Source: CAYQQQ01 sp964420125 | GTDB lineage: Bacteria; Actinomycetota; Acidimicrobiia; Acidimicrobiales; Microtrichaceae | Direction: 5' to 3' | Assembly (NCBI GenBank): GCA_964420125.1 | Contig: CAYQQQ010000005.1 | Location: 124,001 to 188,000 of the forward strand | Length of the DNA: 64,000 nt | In this document: one piece after another, positions 24,361-32,940 of the stretch | Layout of the letters: every line of letters begins with the position of its first letter | How positions within the stretch are numbered: the first letter of the stretch is position 1 | The notes under the pieces: generated by a model | Databases searched by the model: none | Told to the model about the DNA's origin: nothing | What the model saw: only the letters and a program-made list of their open reading frames with translations | Program-made: the position numbers and the translations under genes

Positions 24361-25389
24361 ATGGCCAACGTGTACTACGAGAAGGACGCCGACCCCTCCC
24401 TGATCGCCGGACGCAAGGTGGCGATCCTGGGCTACGGCTCGCAAGGGCATGCCCACGCCCTCAACCTGAAGGACTCCGGCGTGGACGTGCGGGTGGGCCT
24501 GCGGCCCGGCTCGTCGTCGGAGGCCAAGGCGAAGGAGGCCGGCCTCCGGGTGCTCGACATCGCCACCGCCGCGGCCGAGGCCGACCTGATCATGATGCTG
24601 CTGCCCGACACCGAGATCGCCCCGGTGTACGACGCGGACGTCGCCCCCAACCTGTCCGATGGCGATGCGCTGCTCTTCGCCCACGGGTTCAACGTGCGCT
24701 TCGGCTACGTGACGGCGCCTGCGGGCGTGGACGTGGCCATGGTCGCCCCGAAGGGACCGGGGCACCTGGTGCGGCGCACCTACACCGAAGGCGGGGGCGT
24801 GCCCTGCCTCATCGCCGTGGCCCAGGACGCCACGGGCACGGCCAAGGCGCTGGCCCTCAGCTACGCGGACGCCATCGGCGGCACCCGGGCAGGGGTGTTG
24901 GAGACCACCTTCGAGGAGGAGACCGAGACCGATCTCTTCGGCGAGCAGGTCGTGCTCTGCGGCGGCCTCTCGGCGCTGGTGCAGGCCGGCTTCGAGACGC
25001 TGGTGGAGGCCGGCTACCAGCCGGAGTCCGCCTACTTCGAGTGCCTCCACGAGCTGAAGCTGATCGTGGACCTCATGTACGAGCAGGGGATCTCGGGCAT
25101 GCGCTACTCGATCTCCACCACCGCGGAGTACGGGGACCTCACCCGTGGGCCGCGCATCATCGACGAGCGGGTCAAGGCGGAGATGGGTCGCATCCTGGAG
25201 GAGATCCGCTCCGGGGCGTTCGCCGAGGAGTTCATCGGCGAGGTCCGCAGCGGTGGAGCGCGCTTCGAGGAGCTGCGCGAGCGCGGCAAGCAGCACCAGG
25301 TGGAGCAGGTCGGCGCCGGATTGCGCGCGATGATGCCCTGGATCTCCGCGGGCAAGGCCAAGGTGGAGGACATCTCCGGCGGGGACTGA
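24361..25389 (+). CDS. ilvC: Ketol-acid reductoisomerase (NADP+)
   Basis: A 342-residue class I KARI. The Rossmann loop is GYGSQGHAHALNLKDSG, followed by RPGSSS, the region setting NADPH preference. Metal-binding residues occur in DLFGEQ and in the C-terminal knotted helices (ECLHELKLIVDLMYEQG, then ISTTAEYGD). It isomerises and reduces acetolactate. The ATG at 24361 gives the standard MANVYYEKDAD N-terminus; an in-frame extension to 24289 is not like the family. The 68-bp gap after ilvN shows no terminator. Confidence 0.97.
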   Translation: MANVYYEKDADPSLIAGRKVAILGYGSQGHAHALNLKDSGVDVRVGLRPGSSSEAKAKEAGLRVLDIATAAAEADLIMMLLPDTEIAPVYDADVAPNLSDGDALLFAHGFNVRFGYVTAPAGVDVAMVAPKGPGHLVRRTYTEGGGVPCLIAVAQDATGTAKALALSYADAIGGTRAGVLETTFEEETETDLFGEQVVLCGGLSALVQAGFETLVEAGYQPESAYFECLHELKLIVDLMYEQGISGMRYSISTTAEYGDLTRGPRIIDERVKAEMGRILEEIRSGAFAEEFIGEVRSGGARFEELRERGKQHQVEQVGAGLRAMMPWISAGKAKVEDISGGD

Positions 25390-25484
25390 ACCTGCGGGAG
25401 CCCCCGCTGGACGGGTTTCGTGCCGTGGTGTCGGACCAGCTGGGGCCGGCGCCACGGCACTTCCGCGTCGACGCACGATCACCG

Positions 25485-25519
25485 CCACCAATCCTGAGTG
25501 AACGGGTCGGGATTGGTGG
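25485..25519. repeat. Inverted repeat between ilvC and metY
   Basis: CCACCAATCC/GGATTGGTGG, a perfect 10-bp stem with a 15-nt loop, just upstream of a TATGCT sequence (25523-25528) that could be a metY -10 box. It could be the ilvC terminator (no T tract), an operator, or part of a metY leader. No known SAM riboswitch consensus is visible around it. Confidence 0.55.
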
Positions 25520-25597
25520 GGGTATGCTCAGCGCTCGCTCGTGCTCAGCACGGGCGACGCCGGACGGCACGTGACCACGACACCGAGGGAGCACCTC

Positions 25598-26905
25598 ATG
25601 AGCGACAACTGGGGCTTCGAGACCCGCCAGATCCACGCCGGAGCGGAGCCGGATCCGACGACGGGTTCCCGCGCCGTGCCGATCTACCAGACCACCGCCT
25701 ACCAGTTCCGCAGCACCGAGCACGCCGCCAACCTCTTCGCGCTGTCGGAGATCGGCAACATCTACACCCGCATCATGAACCCCACCCAGGGTGTGGTGGA
25801 GGCACGCGTCGCCGCGCTCGAGGGCGCCACCGCCACCGCGGTCGGCATCCCCGGTGCCCTGCTGGTCAGCTCGGGCCAGGCGGCGGAGACCCTCGCCATC
25901 CTCAACCTGGCCGAGGTGGGCAGCCACATCGTGAGCTCTGCGGCCCTCTACGGGGGCACCTACAACCTCTTCCACTACACCTTGCCGAAGATGGGCATCG
26001 AGGTGAGCTTCGTGGAGGACCCCGACGACCTCGACGCCTGGGCGGCGGCGGTGCGGCCCAACACCAAGGCCTTCTACGGTGAGCTCATCGGCAACCCGAA
26101 GAACGACATCCTGGACATCACCGCCGTGGCCGATCTGGCCCATTCCCACGGGGTGCCCCTCATCGTCGACAACACCGTGGGAACCCCGTATCTCTGCAAC
26201 CCCCTGGCCCACGGCGCGGACGTGGTGGTGCACTCCGCCACCAAGTTCATCGGGGGCCATGGCACGGCCATCGCCGGGCTCATCGTGGATGGCGGCAGCT
26301 TCGACTTCTCCGCCGGAGACAAGTTCCCGCAGTTCACCGAGCCCGACCCCAGCTACCACGGCCTGTCGTTCTGGCCGGCACTCGGACCGGGCAGCTACAT
26401 CATCAAGGCCCGGGTGCAGCTGCTGCGCGACATGGGCCCTGCCATCTCCCCGTTCAACGCCTTCCTCCTGCTGCAGGGCCTCGAGACCCTGTCGCTGCGC
26501 ATGGAGCGCCACGTGGCCAACGCCCAGGCGGTGGCGGAGTTCCTGGAGGGCCACCCCCAGGTGGAGCGGGTGCAGTACGCGGGGCTGGCCTCCAGCCAGT
26601 GGAACGAGCGGGCTGCCCGCTACTGCCCGAAGGGGGCCGGTTCCGTGCCGGCGTTCGTGATCAAGGGCGGCCTGGAGGCCGGCAAGAAGTTCGTGGAGGC
26701 GCTCGAGCTGCACAGCCACCTCGCCAACATCGGCGACGTGCGCAGCCTGGTGATCCACCCCGCCTCCACCACCCACAGCCAGCTCACGCTCGACGAGCAG
26801 CTGTCCACCGGTGTCGACCCCGGCCTGATCCGCCTGTCGGTGGGGCTGGAGTCCATCGAGGACATCATCGGCGACCTCGAGCGGGGCTTCGCCGCCGTCG
26901 GCTGA
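25598..26905 (+). CDS. metY: O-acetylhomoserine sulfhydrylase (Cys/Met metabolism PLP enzyme)
   Basis: A 435-residue fold-type I PLP enzyme. Landmarks: FETRQIHAG near the N-terminus, PIYQTTAYQF, YTRIMNPTQGVVE, the SSGQAAETLAI cofactor loop, the PLP lysine in SATKFIGGHG and the C-terminal VIHPASTTHSQL. Length over 420 and the ETLAILNL context fit the MetY/OAH group rather than shorter cystathionine enzymes. It makes homocysteine from O-acetylhomoserine and sulfide. The ATG at 25598 has a GAGGGAG ribosome site; an upstream GTG (25571) is less likely. No metX is adjacent. Confidence 0.94.
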   Translation: MSDNWGFETRQIHAGAEPDPTTGSRAVPIYQTTAYQFRSTEHAANLFALSEIGNIYTRIMNPTQGVVEARVAALEGATATAVGIPGALLVSSGQAAETLAILNLAEVGSHIVSSAALYGGTYNLFHYTLPKMGIEVSFVEDPDDLDAWAAAVRPNTKAFYGELIGNPKNDILDITAVADLAHSHGVPLIVDNTVGTPYLCNPLAHGADVVVHSATKFIGGHGTAIAGLIVDGGSFDFSAGDKFPQFTEPDPSYHGLSFWPALGPGSYIIKARVQLLRDMGPAISPFNAFLLLQGLETLSLRMERHVANAQAVAEFLEGHPQVERVQYAGLASSQWNERAARYCPKGAGSVPAFVIKGGLEAGKKFVEALELHSHLANIGDVRSLVIHPASTTHSQLTLDEQLSTGVDPGLIRLSVGLESIEDIIGDLERGFAAVG

Positions 26906-26940
26906 CCCGCTCCGGCGATCGCCGCTCCCCCCGATCCCGA

Positions 26941-26984
26941 ACTGGCAGGTCTCCGCTACGCCCTGTATTCCCACGACTGCCAGT
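26941..26984. repeat. Inverted repeat ACTGGCAG...CTGCCAGT, copy 1
   Basis: 8-bp arms at 26941-26948 and 26977-26984 with a 28-nt loop, in the 103-bp gap upstream of the GNAT gene. The arm sequence recurs at 54505-54552 with similar geometry, so it may be a dispersed intergenic element. Confidence 0.5.
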
Positions 26985-27008
26985 CCGGTCGTGGGCCACC
27001 ATGGGGCC

Positions 27009-27668
27009 ATGGACACCTCGTTCTTCCCGGTGTGGGCGTTGCGGTTGCGCACGCCCCGATTGGAGCTGCGACCGGCTCGTGAGGCGGAGGTGCTCGATCT
27101 GATCGAGCTGTCCGAGGGCGGCATCCACGATCCCGACTCGATGCCCTTCGTCGTGCCCTGGACCGACCTGCCCTCGCCCGAACGGGAGCAGGGAACGCTG
27201 CGGCACTACCTGGAGTGCTGGGCGGGGATGAGCGCGCAGGCGTGGCGCCTGCCCTTCGCCGTGTACGCCGGGGACGCCTGCGTGGGCACGCAGACCCTGC
27301 TGGCGGAGGACTTCGCCGGCCGCCGCACCATCGAGACGGGCTCCTGGCTCGGCAGGCCCCACCAGGGCATCGGGTACGGCAAGGAGATGCGCAGCGCAGC
27401 GTTGCGGTTCGCCTTCGACGGACTCGGCGCCGACCGGGCGGTGACCGGCGCCTTCGAGGACAACCATGCGTCGCTCGGGGTCACGCGGGCGCTGGGCTAC
27501 CGGCCCAACGGCGACACGCTGCGTGCCCGGCGGGGCCGGTCCGCACGGGTGCTGAACTTCGTGATGGAGCGCGCCCACTGGCCGGGCTCCGCCGCGGCCT
27601 CCGTGCCGGTGGAGGTGGAGGGCCTCGACGGGCAGGTGAGGGCTCAGCTCGGGGTGCCCACGGGCTGA
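27009..27668 (+). CDS. GNAT-family acetyltransferase (RimJ/RimL-like)
   Basis: A 219-residue GNAT protein. It begins with the RimJ/L-type LRTPRLELRPARE strand, has the GSWLGRPHQGIGYGKEMRSAAL acetyl-CoA pyrophosphate loop near residues 110-130 and the closing ASLGVTRALGYRPNG segment near 155. Relatives acetylate N-termini or amino groups of small molecules; the acceptor is unknown. The ATG at 27009 matches the family start. The final 35 residues after the domain are not conserved-looking. Confidence 0.88.
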   Translation: MDTSFFPVWALRLRTPRLELRPAREAEVLDLIELSEGGIHDPDSMPFVVPWTDLPSPEREQGTLRHYLECWAGMSAQAWRLPFAVYAGDACVGTQTLLAEDFAGRRTIETGSWLGRPHQGIGYGKEMRSAALRFAFDGLGADRAVTGAFEDNHASLGVTRALGYRPNGDTLRARRGRSARVLNFVMERAHWPGSAAASVPVEVEGLDGQVRAQLGVPTG

Positions 27669-27683
27669 GCGCAGCGATGGAGC

Positions 27684-28979
27684 TCAGCCCACGTGGTCGG
27701 GGTTGTCGCAGGCCCTGGCGGGCTCCGCGGTGAACTCGGGCAGCTCCAGCGGTCCCCGCTTGGTGGTGAAGTCGAGGGTCTCCGCCAGGTTCCTGGCGTT
27801 GCGGTCGCGCACGGTCATGGGCTCCAGACCCCAGCGCCACTCCACCATCTTGAGGATGGAGCAGTGCTCGAAGGGACCGTCGGTGACGATCTGCTTCGGG
27901 GCGAAGGGGCCCATGGCGATGGCCGGGACGCGGAACCCGAGCATCTTCAGGTTGGGGAAGGGTCCTTCACCGGGCAGGACGGTGTCGTCCTCCACCGCGG
28001 GCGGTGGCACGTGCTCGAAGAACCCGCCCGACTCGTCGAAGTTCATGACGAACACGGTCCGCTCCCACTGGGGGCTGCGGGCCACGGCGTCGTGCACCTT
28101 GGCCATGAACTCCTGGGCCACCTGCACGCTGCCGTAGGGGTGCATGTCGTTGGAGGTGCCGTCGAGCTCTGCCTGGGTGGTGTAGTCGGGGCTGACGAGG
28201 GAGAAGTTCGGCAGCGTCCCCGCCTCGGCGTCGGAGAAGAACCTGTCGATGTTGTGGGAGATGGAGTCGTAGCGCTGCGACGCGAACAGCCCGGTGATCG
28301 GCTCGCCGAAGTAGTAGTAGGCGGAGCTCAACCCGGCCTCGGACAGCCGATCGAAGATGGCCAGCTCCAGCTCCACCGGACGGGGTTCGCCGGGGGCCGG
28401 ATAGCTGCCGGTGTAGTCGATGTCCGTGGTCGCGCACAGCTGGTAGATGTAGTTCGGCCAGGTCGGACCGAGCATCGAGCTGAAGTAGTGGTCGTAGAGG
28501 GTGTAGTTCTCGGCCAGGGCGGCCAGGATCGGCATGTCCTCCCTGGTGTAGTACCCGATCGGGAACAGGTCGCCCTCCGGCTGCAAGGTGAGGAACCCGT
28601 CGCAGGCGCCGTCGTTGTACTGGTCCGCCATCGCCTGCCAGAAGTGGAACGGGTCCTGCATCTCGCAGCCCTGCCAGTCCGGAGCGAGCGGCCACGTGGC
28701 CTGCTCGACTCCGTTCTTGTCCTTGTAGGTGAGGCCCTCCTGTTGCCCCTCCACGCCGGGCATCCAACCCAGGAGGTGATCGAAGGAGCGGTTCTCCATC
28801 ATCAGCACCACGACCGTGTCGAAGGGGGCGTCCTTCGGCTCCGGTAGACCGGCGGTCGTGCGGGTGGAGGCGTCGCTCTCGCCATCGGAGGCCGTGTCGC
28901 CGTCGTCGCTGCAACCGGCCATGGCGACGGCGGCGGTCGCACCGGCTGCTCCGAGGAAGCTCCTGCGTGTGGGACTCAT
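27684..28979 (-). CDS. TAT-exported phosphoesterase (phospholipase C/acid phosphatase family)
   Basis: A 431-residue alkaline-phosphatase-fold enzyme of the phosphoesterase family that includes phospholipase C. The N-terminus TRRSFLGAAGATAAVAMAGC carries a twin-arginine motif and a lipobox. The catalytic N-terminal segment VVVLMMENRSFDHLLGWM contains the Glu-Asn metal and nucleophile region; later VSPDY, NDMHPYG and VMNFDESGGFFEHVPPP supply metal ligands. It probably releases phosphate or phosphoalcohols at the cell surface. It stands 134 bp from amt with separate transcription likely. Confidence 0.9.
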   Translation of the reverse strand: MSPTRRSFLGAAGATAAVAMAGCSDDGDTASDGESDASTRTTAGLPEPKDAPFDTVVVLMMENRSFDHLLGWMPGVEGQQEGLTYKDKNGVEQATWPLAPDWQGCEMQDPFHFWQAMADQYNDGACDGFLTLQPEGDLFPIGYYTREDMPILAALAENYTLYDHYFSSMLGPTWPNYIYQLCATTDIDYTGSYPAPGEPRPVELELAIFDRLSEAGLSSAYYYFGEPITGLFASQRYDSISHNIDRFFSDAEAGTLPNFSLVSPDYTTQAELDGTSNDMHPYGSVQVAQEFMAKVHDAVARSPQWERTVFVMNFDESGGFFEHVPPPAVEDDTVLPGEGPFPNLKMLGFRVPAIAMGPFAPKQIVTDGPFEHCSILKMVEWRWGLEPMTVRDRNARNLAETLDFTTKRGPLELPEFTAEPARACDNPDHVG

Positions 28980-29113
28980 GTCACACGACCGTACCTGCCG
29001 CACCAGCACGGCGAGCGGACCGCCGCTGGACCCGCCCGACGCGACCGCAGCGGCCACCGAGGCGGCCGCTGCGGTCGGGGCTGCGCCCGGCGACGGTGCC
29101 GGGCGCCCGGTGC

Positions 29114-30688
29114 TCAGCCGCCGCTGCCCACCGTCACCTCCTCGCGCTGCGCGGGGGGCAGCTGCTCGACGACGACGTCCCGGAGGGAGTAGGAGACGTC
29201 GCCGGGATAGGCGGTGACCCCCATCTCCGGGTAGTCGAGCCCGTTGAGCTCGTCCTCCACGCTGGAGCGGATGCCACCCTTGCTGAGCGCGTTCTGGATC
29301 TTGAAGAACCCGAACGCCAGCCCGAACATGACGGTCCAGATCACCAGCACGCCGATCCCCTGGGAGAGCAGCTGGCGAAGTCCGAGAGCGGGGTCGTAGA
29401 GGATGCCGGTGACACCCGTGTCGGCTGTGACGGCGGAGTCGGTGAGGTTCCAGCCAGCGCCGTACTCCCCGGTGGCGAAGATCCCCACCGACAGCACGCC
29501 GAGGGTGCCGCAGATGCCGTGCACCGCCACCGCCCCCACGGGGTCGTCGAGGCCCCGGCGCTCGAGGAAGAGCACCGCCTCGATCACCACCACTCCGGCG
29601 ACCAGGCCGATCAGCGCCGCTGCCCACGGGTCGATGAAGGCGCACGGGGCGGTGATGGCCACCAGGCCGGCGAGCATGCCGTTGGTGATCATGGCGGGAT
29701 CCGGCTTGCCGGTCCGCCGCATGATCCACACCATCGAGGCCACCAGACCGAAGGCGGCGGCGATGCCCGTGTTGACCGCGGCGACGGTGAACCGCACGTC
29801 GGTGCCGGCGAAGGTGGAGGCGGCGTTGAACCCGAACCACCCGAACAGGAGGATGAACCCGCCGAGCAGGGCCATGGGGATGTTGTGGCCCGGAAGGGCA
29901 CGGGCCTTGCCGTCCTTGCCGAACTTGCCGATGCGGGGGCCGAGGACGATCGCCCCGGCCAGCGCCGCTGCGCCGCCGGTGGCGTGCACGATGCCGGAGC
30001 CGGCGAAGTCCACGTAGCCGAAGCCGAGGTCCAGGCTGTTGCCCAGCTGAGAGAGCCAGCCACCGCCCCAGGTCCAGGCGCCGAAGAGCGGGTAGTAGAC
30101 CGCACCGCAGAACAGGCCCCACAGGATGAAGCTCTTGAACTTCCAGCGCTCCGCCATGGATCCCGTCGGGATGGTGGCGGTGGTGTCCATGAAGGCCACC
30201 ATGTAGAGGAAGAACGCGGCCACCGCCGGCAGGAGGGCGTCGGGGATGTTGTTCAGCCCTACCGCCTCCCAGCTCCAGAAGCCGAAGATCCAGCTCCCTG
30301 ATCCGATCAGCGGTCCACCCAGCGCCTCCTCGAAGCCGAAGTAGCCCGGGTAGCTCCATCCGCCGAACATGAGCGGGAAGCCGATCAGGAAGAACCCGAC
30401 GAAGCCGAGGCCGAAGATCGCCAGGTTCGTGGTGACCACGTGGGCGGCGTGCTTGGCTCGGCAGAAGCCCGTCTCCACCATGGCGAAGCCTGCCTGCATG
30501 AAGATCACCAACGCAGCGCCCACCACGATCCACAGCAGGTTGAGACCGAAGCCGTCGGAGGTGGTGGGTGTGGCCGCCGCGGGGTCGAAGGTGGGCGCGT
30601 CCTGCGCCCACGCCACCGTGGGTGCGAGCACCATCGTCGAGGCGAGGGTGAGGCCGAGGGCGATCTTGGCCCTTCGTCGTTGCAGCAT
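29114..30688 (-). CDS. amt: Ammonium transporter (Amt/MEP/Rh family)
   Basis: A 524-residue channel protein. A cleavable signal peptide (about 28 residues, ending TVAWAQ) precedes 11 membrane helices. Family motifs: MVETGFCRAKHA, the signature DFAGSGIVHATGGAAALAGA and the twin-His pore residues in HATGG and VAVHGICG. It conducts NH4+/NH3. AGGAGG lies 8 bases before the ATG. A GlnR-like site sits about 120 bp upstream. No glnK partner gene is adjacent, unlike many amtB loci. Confidence 0.96.
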   Translation of the reverse strand: MLQRRRAKIALGLTLASTMVLAPTVAWAQDAPTFDPAAATPTTSDGFGLNLLWIVVGAALVIFMQAGFAMVETGFCRAKHAAHVVTTNLAIFGLGFVGFFLIGFPLMFGGWSYPGYFGFEEALGGPLIGSGSWIFGFWSWEAVGLNNIPDALLPAVAAFFLYMVAFMDTTATIPTGSMAERWKFKSFILWGLFCGAVYYPLFGAWTWGGGWLSQLGNSLDLGFGYVDFAGSGIVHATGGAAALAGAIVLGPRIGKFGKDGKARALPGHNIPMALLGGFILLFGWFGFNAASTFAGTDVRFTVAAVNTGIAAAFGLVASMVWIMRRTGKPDPAMITNGMLAGLVAITAPCAFIDPWAAALIGLVAGVVVIEAVLFLERRGLDDPVGAVAVHGICGTLGVLSVGIFATGEYGAGWNLTDSAVTADTGVTGILYDPALGLRQLLSQGIGVLVIWTVMFGLAFGFFKIQNALSKGGIRSSVEDELNGLDYPEMGVTAYPGDVSYSLRDVVVEQLPPAQREEVTVGSGG

Positions 30689-30806
30689 CCTGTTGTCCTC
30701 CTGCGGCCGGCCGGGAGTCGGCGGGTCTGTGCGGTGGCTCCACCAGGGAGCCTTCCCAGGGAGAGGCCTGCTCGCCCTGCGAATGAGGGCACGCTAGGAA
30801 GGACCT

Positions 30807-30822
30807 GTTTCGTCGATGTTTC
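30807..30822 (-). promoter_or_regulatory. GlnR-like half-site pair upstream of amt
   Basis: On the minus strand GAAAC-N6-GAAAC, the exact spacing of GaAAC boxes in the actinobacterial GlnR consensus (gTnAC-n6-GaAAC repeated every 11 bp); the position one repeat further upstream reads GTTCG, a weak gTnAC. It is about 120 bp before the amt start codon, a typical position. Nitrogen control is inferred. Confidence 0.5.
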
Positions 30823-30864
30823 GTGCGACGAACGTGATCGTGAACGGCGGCGCAGCCGTCGCGC

Positions 30865-32853
30865 TCAGCCGGGGCCGGCCGTCGGCTCGTAGCGCTCGAC
30901 CGGCGAGTGCTGCTGGTCGTCGCGGCGCAGCCCCAGCGATTCGGCGGTGACCGGGCCGTGGCCGTTCTCGCCCAACAGGAAGGGCACGTTCACCACCACG
31001 GTGTCGGGCCGGTACTTGAGCGCGAGCTTGAGCGCCAGCGCCGACTGGTTGTGGAACACGCCCTGCCACCAGTGGGGGAGCACGAACTCGGCGATCACCA
31101 CGGTGACGTAGTCGTGGTTCCAACGGGCATCGAGCTCGTCGAGGTAGTCCTCGACGCTGCCCGTCAGGTCGCGGTACGGCGACTCGATGATCTCGAGCGC
31201 CATCGGGATGCGGTGGCGCTCCCACGCCTGGCGGATCCGCTGGGCGTTCTCCTCGTCGATGGCCACGGTGACGGCCACGGTGTCCTCGGCGGCCAGCGAT
31301 CGGGCGTAGCGGATGGCGGCCAACGACGACTGGTTGACCCCGCCGACGAGCACCACGACCCCGTGTCGCAGCGGTCGCTCCTCCGCACGGTAGGCGGGAT
31401 CGACCCGGAGGCGCTGGGCGACGTGGCCGTAGTGGGACTTCACGGACTTGAACCCCACGACGATGAGCGGGATCAGCGCCACCGGTATCCACGCGCCGAT
31501 GGTGAACTTGGACACGATCACCACCATCATCACGATGAACGTGGCGACCGCACCCACCGCCGAGAAGGCGATCGACGTGCGCCATCCCCGCTGGCGTTCC
31601 TTCAGGTGGTGGCGGACCATGCCCGACTGCGAGAGCGTGAACGAGGTGAACACCCCGACGGCGTAGAGGGGGATCAGGGCGTTGACGTTGCCCCCGAAGG
31701 CGACGAGCAGCACCGACGCGGCCGCCGCCAGCACGAGGACCCCGTTGGAGAACACCAGTCGGTCGCCGCGGTTGGCGAACTGGCGGGGCAGGTAGCCGTC
31801 CTTGCCGACGAGCGCAGCCAGGCGGGGGAAGTCCGCGTACGCCGTGTTGGCCGCGAGGATCAGGATGCCGGCGGTGGTGACCTGCAGCGCCCAGTACATC
31901 ACCCCTGTGCCGCCGAAGACCGTGCGGCCGATGATCGAGTTGACCGACTCGCCCGACTCGCTGGGGGTGGGCCGGATGTGCTCGGCGAGCACGGTGATCC
32001 CCACGAAGGACGTCCCGAGGATCATCGCCATCCACACCAGGGTGGTCGCCGCGTTCTTGGAGGTGGGCTTGCGGAAGGCGGGGATGCCGTTGGAGATGGC
32101 TTCCACGCCCGACAGCGCCACGGCGCCCGAGCTGAACGCACGGGCGAAGAGGAACAGCGTGATGCCCCCCAGTCCCAGGGGCACGCCGAAGCTGTGGCGC
32201 AGCTCGGCGAGGGCCTCCTCGTCGGGTGGGAGCTCCGGCAGCGTCCCCCGGGCCAACTGGAACAGGCCCCACCCGATGAGCGCGCCCAGCACGAGGATGT
32301 AGAGGTAGGTGGGGAGAGCGAACAGGCGTCCCGACTCCTTGACGCCGCGGAGGTTGGCCAGGGTGAGCATGGCGACGAACCCCAGGCAGATGAGCACCTT
32401 GTACGGTGCCAGCCCCGGTACAGCCGAGTAGATCGCCTGGGTGCCGGCGGCCACCGACACCGACACCGTCAACACGTAGTCCACCAGCAGCGAGCCGCCC
32501 GCGACCAGGGAGGGCACCTCACCGAGGTTCTCGCGGGAGACCACGTAGGCACCGCCCCCGTCGGGGTAGGCGTGGATGGTCTGGCGGTAGGAGTTGGCCA
32601 CGATGGCCAGCAGGGCGGCGACCAGCACGGCGATGGGGGTGAGGTAGCCGAAGGTGTAGTCGGACTGCGCCAGCGTGGCCATCCCGCCGATCGGCACCAG
32701 CACCAGGAGGATCTCCTGGGTGGCGTACGCCGTGGAGGAGATGGCGTCGGAGGAGAAGACGGCCAGCCCGATCGTCTTGGAGATGCGCTGATGGTCGGCC
32801 TCGTCGGTGGCCAACGGCCTGCCGATGAGGACGCGCTTGAGTGTGCTCGCCAC
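30865..32853 (-). CDS. kimA: KimA-type potassium transporter (APC superfamily permease)
   Basis: A 662-residue protein with 12 predicted membrane helices and a C-terminal cytosolic region. The sequence closely follows Bacillus KimA (YdaO): LKRVLIGRPL at the start, LAVFSSDAISSTAYATQEILLVL, YRQTIHAYPDGGGAYVVSRENLGE, GGSLLVDYVLTVSVS, FARAFSSGAVALSGVEAIS, LILAANTAYADFPRLA, LIPLYAVGVFTSFTLSQSGM, and a USP-like tail (VAVTVAIDEENAQR). KimA is a high-affinity K+/H+ symporter that binds c-di-AMP in its tail. It is divergent from kdpDE, supporting potassium function. The GTG at 32853 is preferred; the frame stays open far upstream but that is antisense to kdpD. Confidence 0.85.
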   Translation of the reverse strand: MASTLKRVLIGRPLATDEADHQRISKTIGLAVFSSDAISSTAYATQEILLVLVPIGGMATLAQSDYTFGYLTPIAVLVAALLAIVANSYRQTIHAYPDGGGAYVVSRENLGEVPSLVAGGSLLVDYVLTVSVSVAAGTQAIYSAVPGLAPYKVLICLGFVAMLTLANLRGVKESGRLFALPTYLYILVLGALIGWGLFQLARGTLPELPPDEEALAELRHSFGVPLGLGGITLFLFARAFSSGAVALSGVEAISNGIPAFRKPTSKNAATTLVWMAMILGTSFVGITVLAEHIRPTPSESGESVNSIIGRTVFGGTGVMYWALQVTTAGILILAANTAYADFPRLAALVGKDGYLPRQFANRGDRLVFSNGVLVLAAAASVLLVAFGGNVNALIPLYAVGVFTSFTLSQSGMVRHHLKERQRGWRTSIAFSAVGAVATFIVMMVVIVSKFTIGAWIPVALIPLIVVGFKSVKSHYGHVAQRLRVDPAYRAEERPLRHGVVVLVGGVNQSSLAAIRYARSLAAEDTVAVTVAIDEENAQRIRQAWERHRIPMALEIIESPYRDLTGSVEDYLDELDARWNHDYVTVVIAEFVLPHWWQGVFHNQSALALKLALKYRPDTVVVNVPFLLGENGHGPVTAESLGLRRDDQQHSPVERYEPTAGPG

Positions 32854-32940
32854 GTTCCCACTCTGTCGGGACCGTCGGCGGGTCGAGAACCTCCTTGACG
32901 CGATCTTGACAGCGGCGGGCTGGGTGGAGGCGGCTCGAGG

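Noticed and set aside
25390..25597. SAM-type riboswitch upstream of metY
   Set aside because: No SAM-I, SAM-II, SAM-IV or SAH consensus segments recognised; only a simple inverted repeat is seen. A covariance search would settle it.
32854..32940. c-di-AMP (ydaO-type) riboswitch before kimA
   Set aside because: Only 87 bp separate kimA from the divergent kdpD, too short for that riboswitch, and no consensus blocks are visible.
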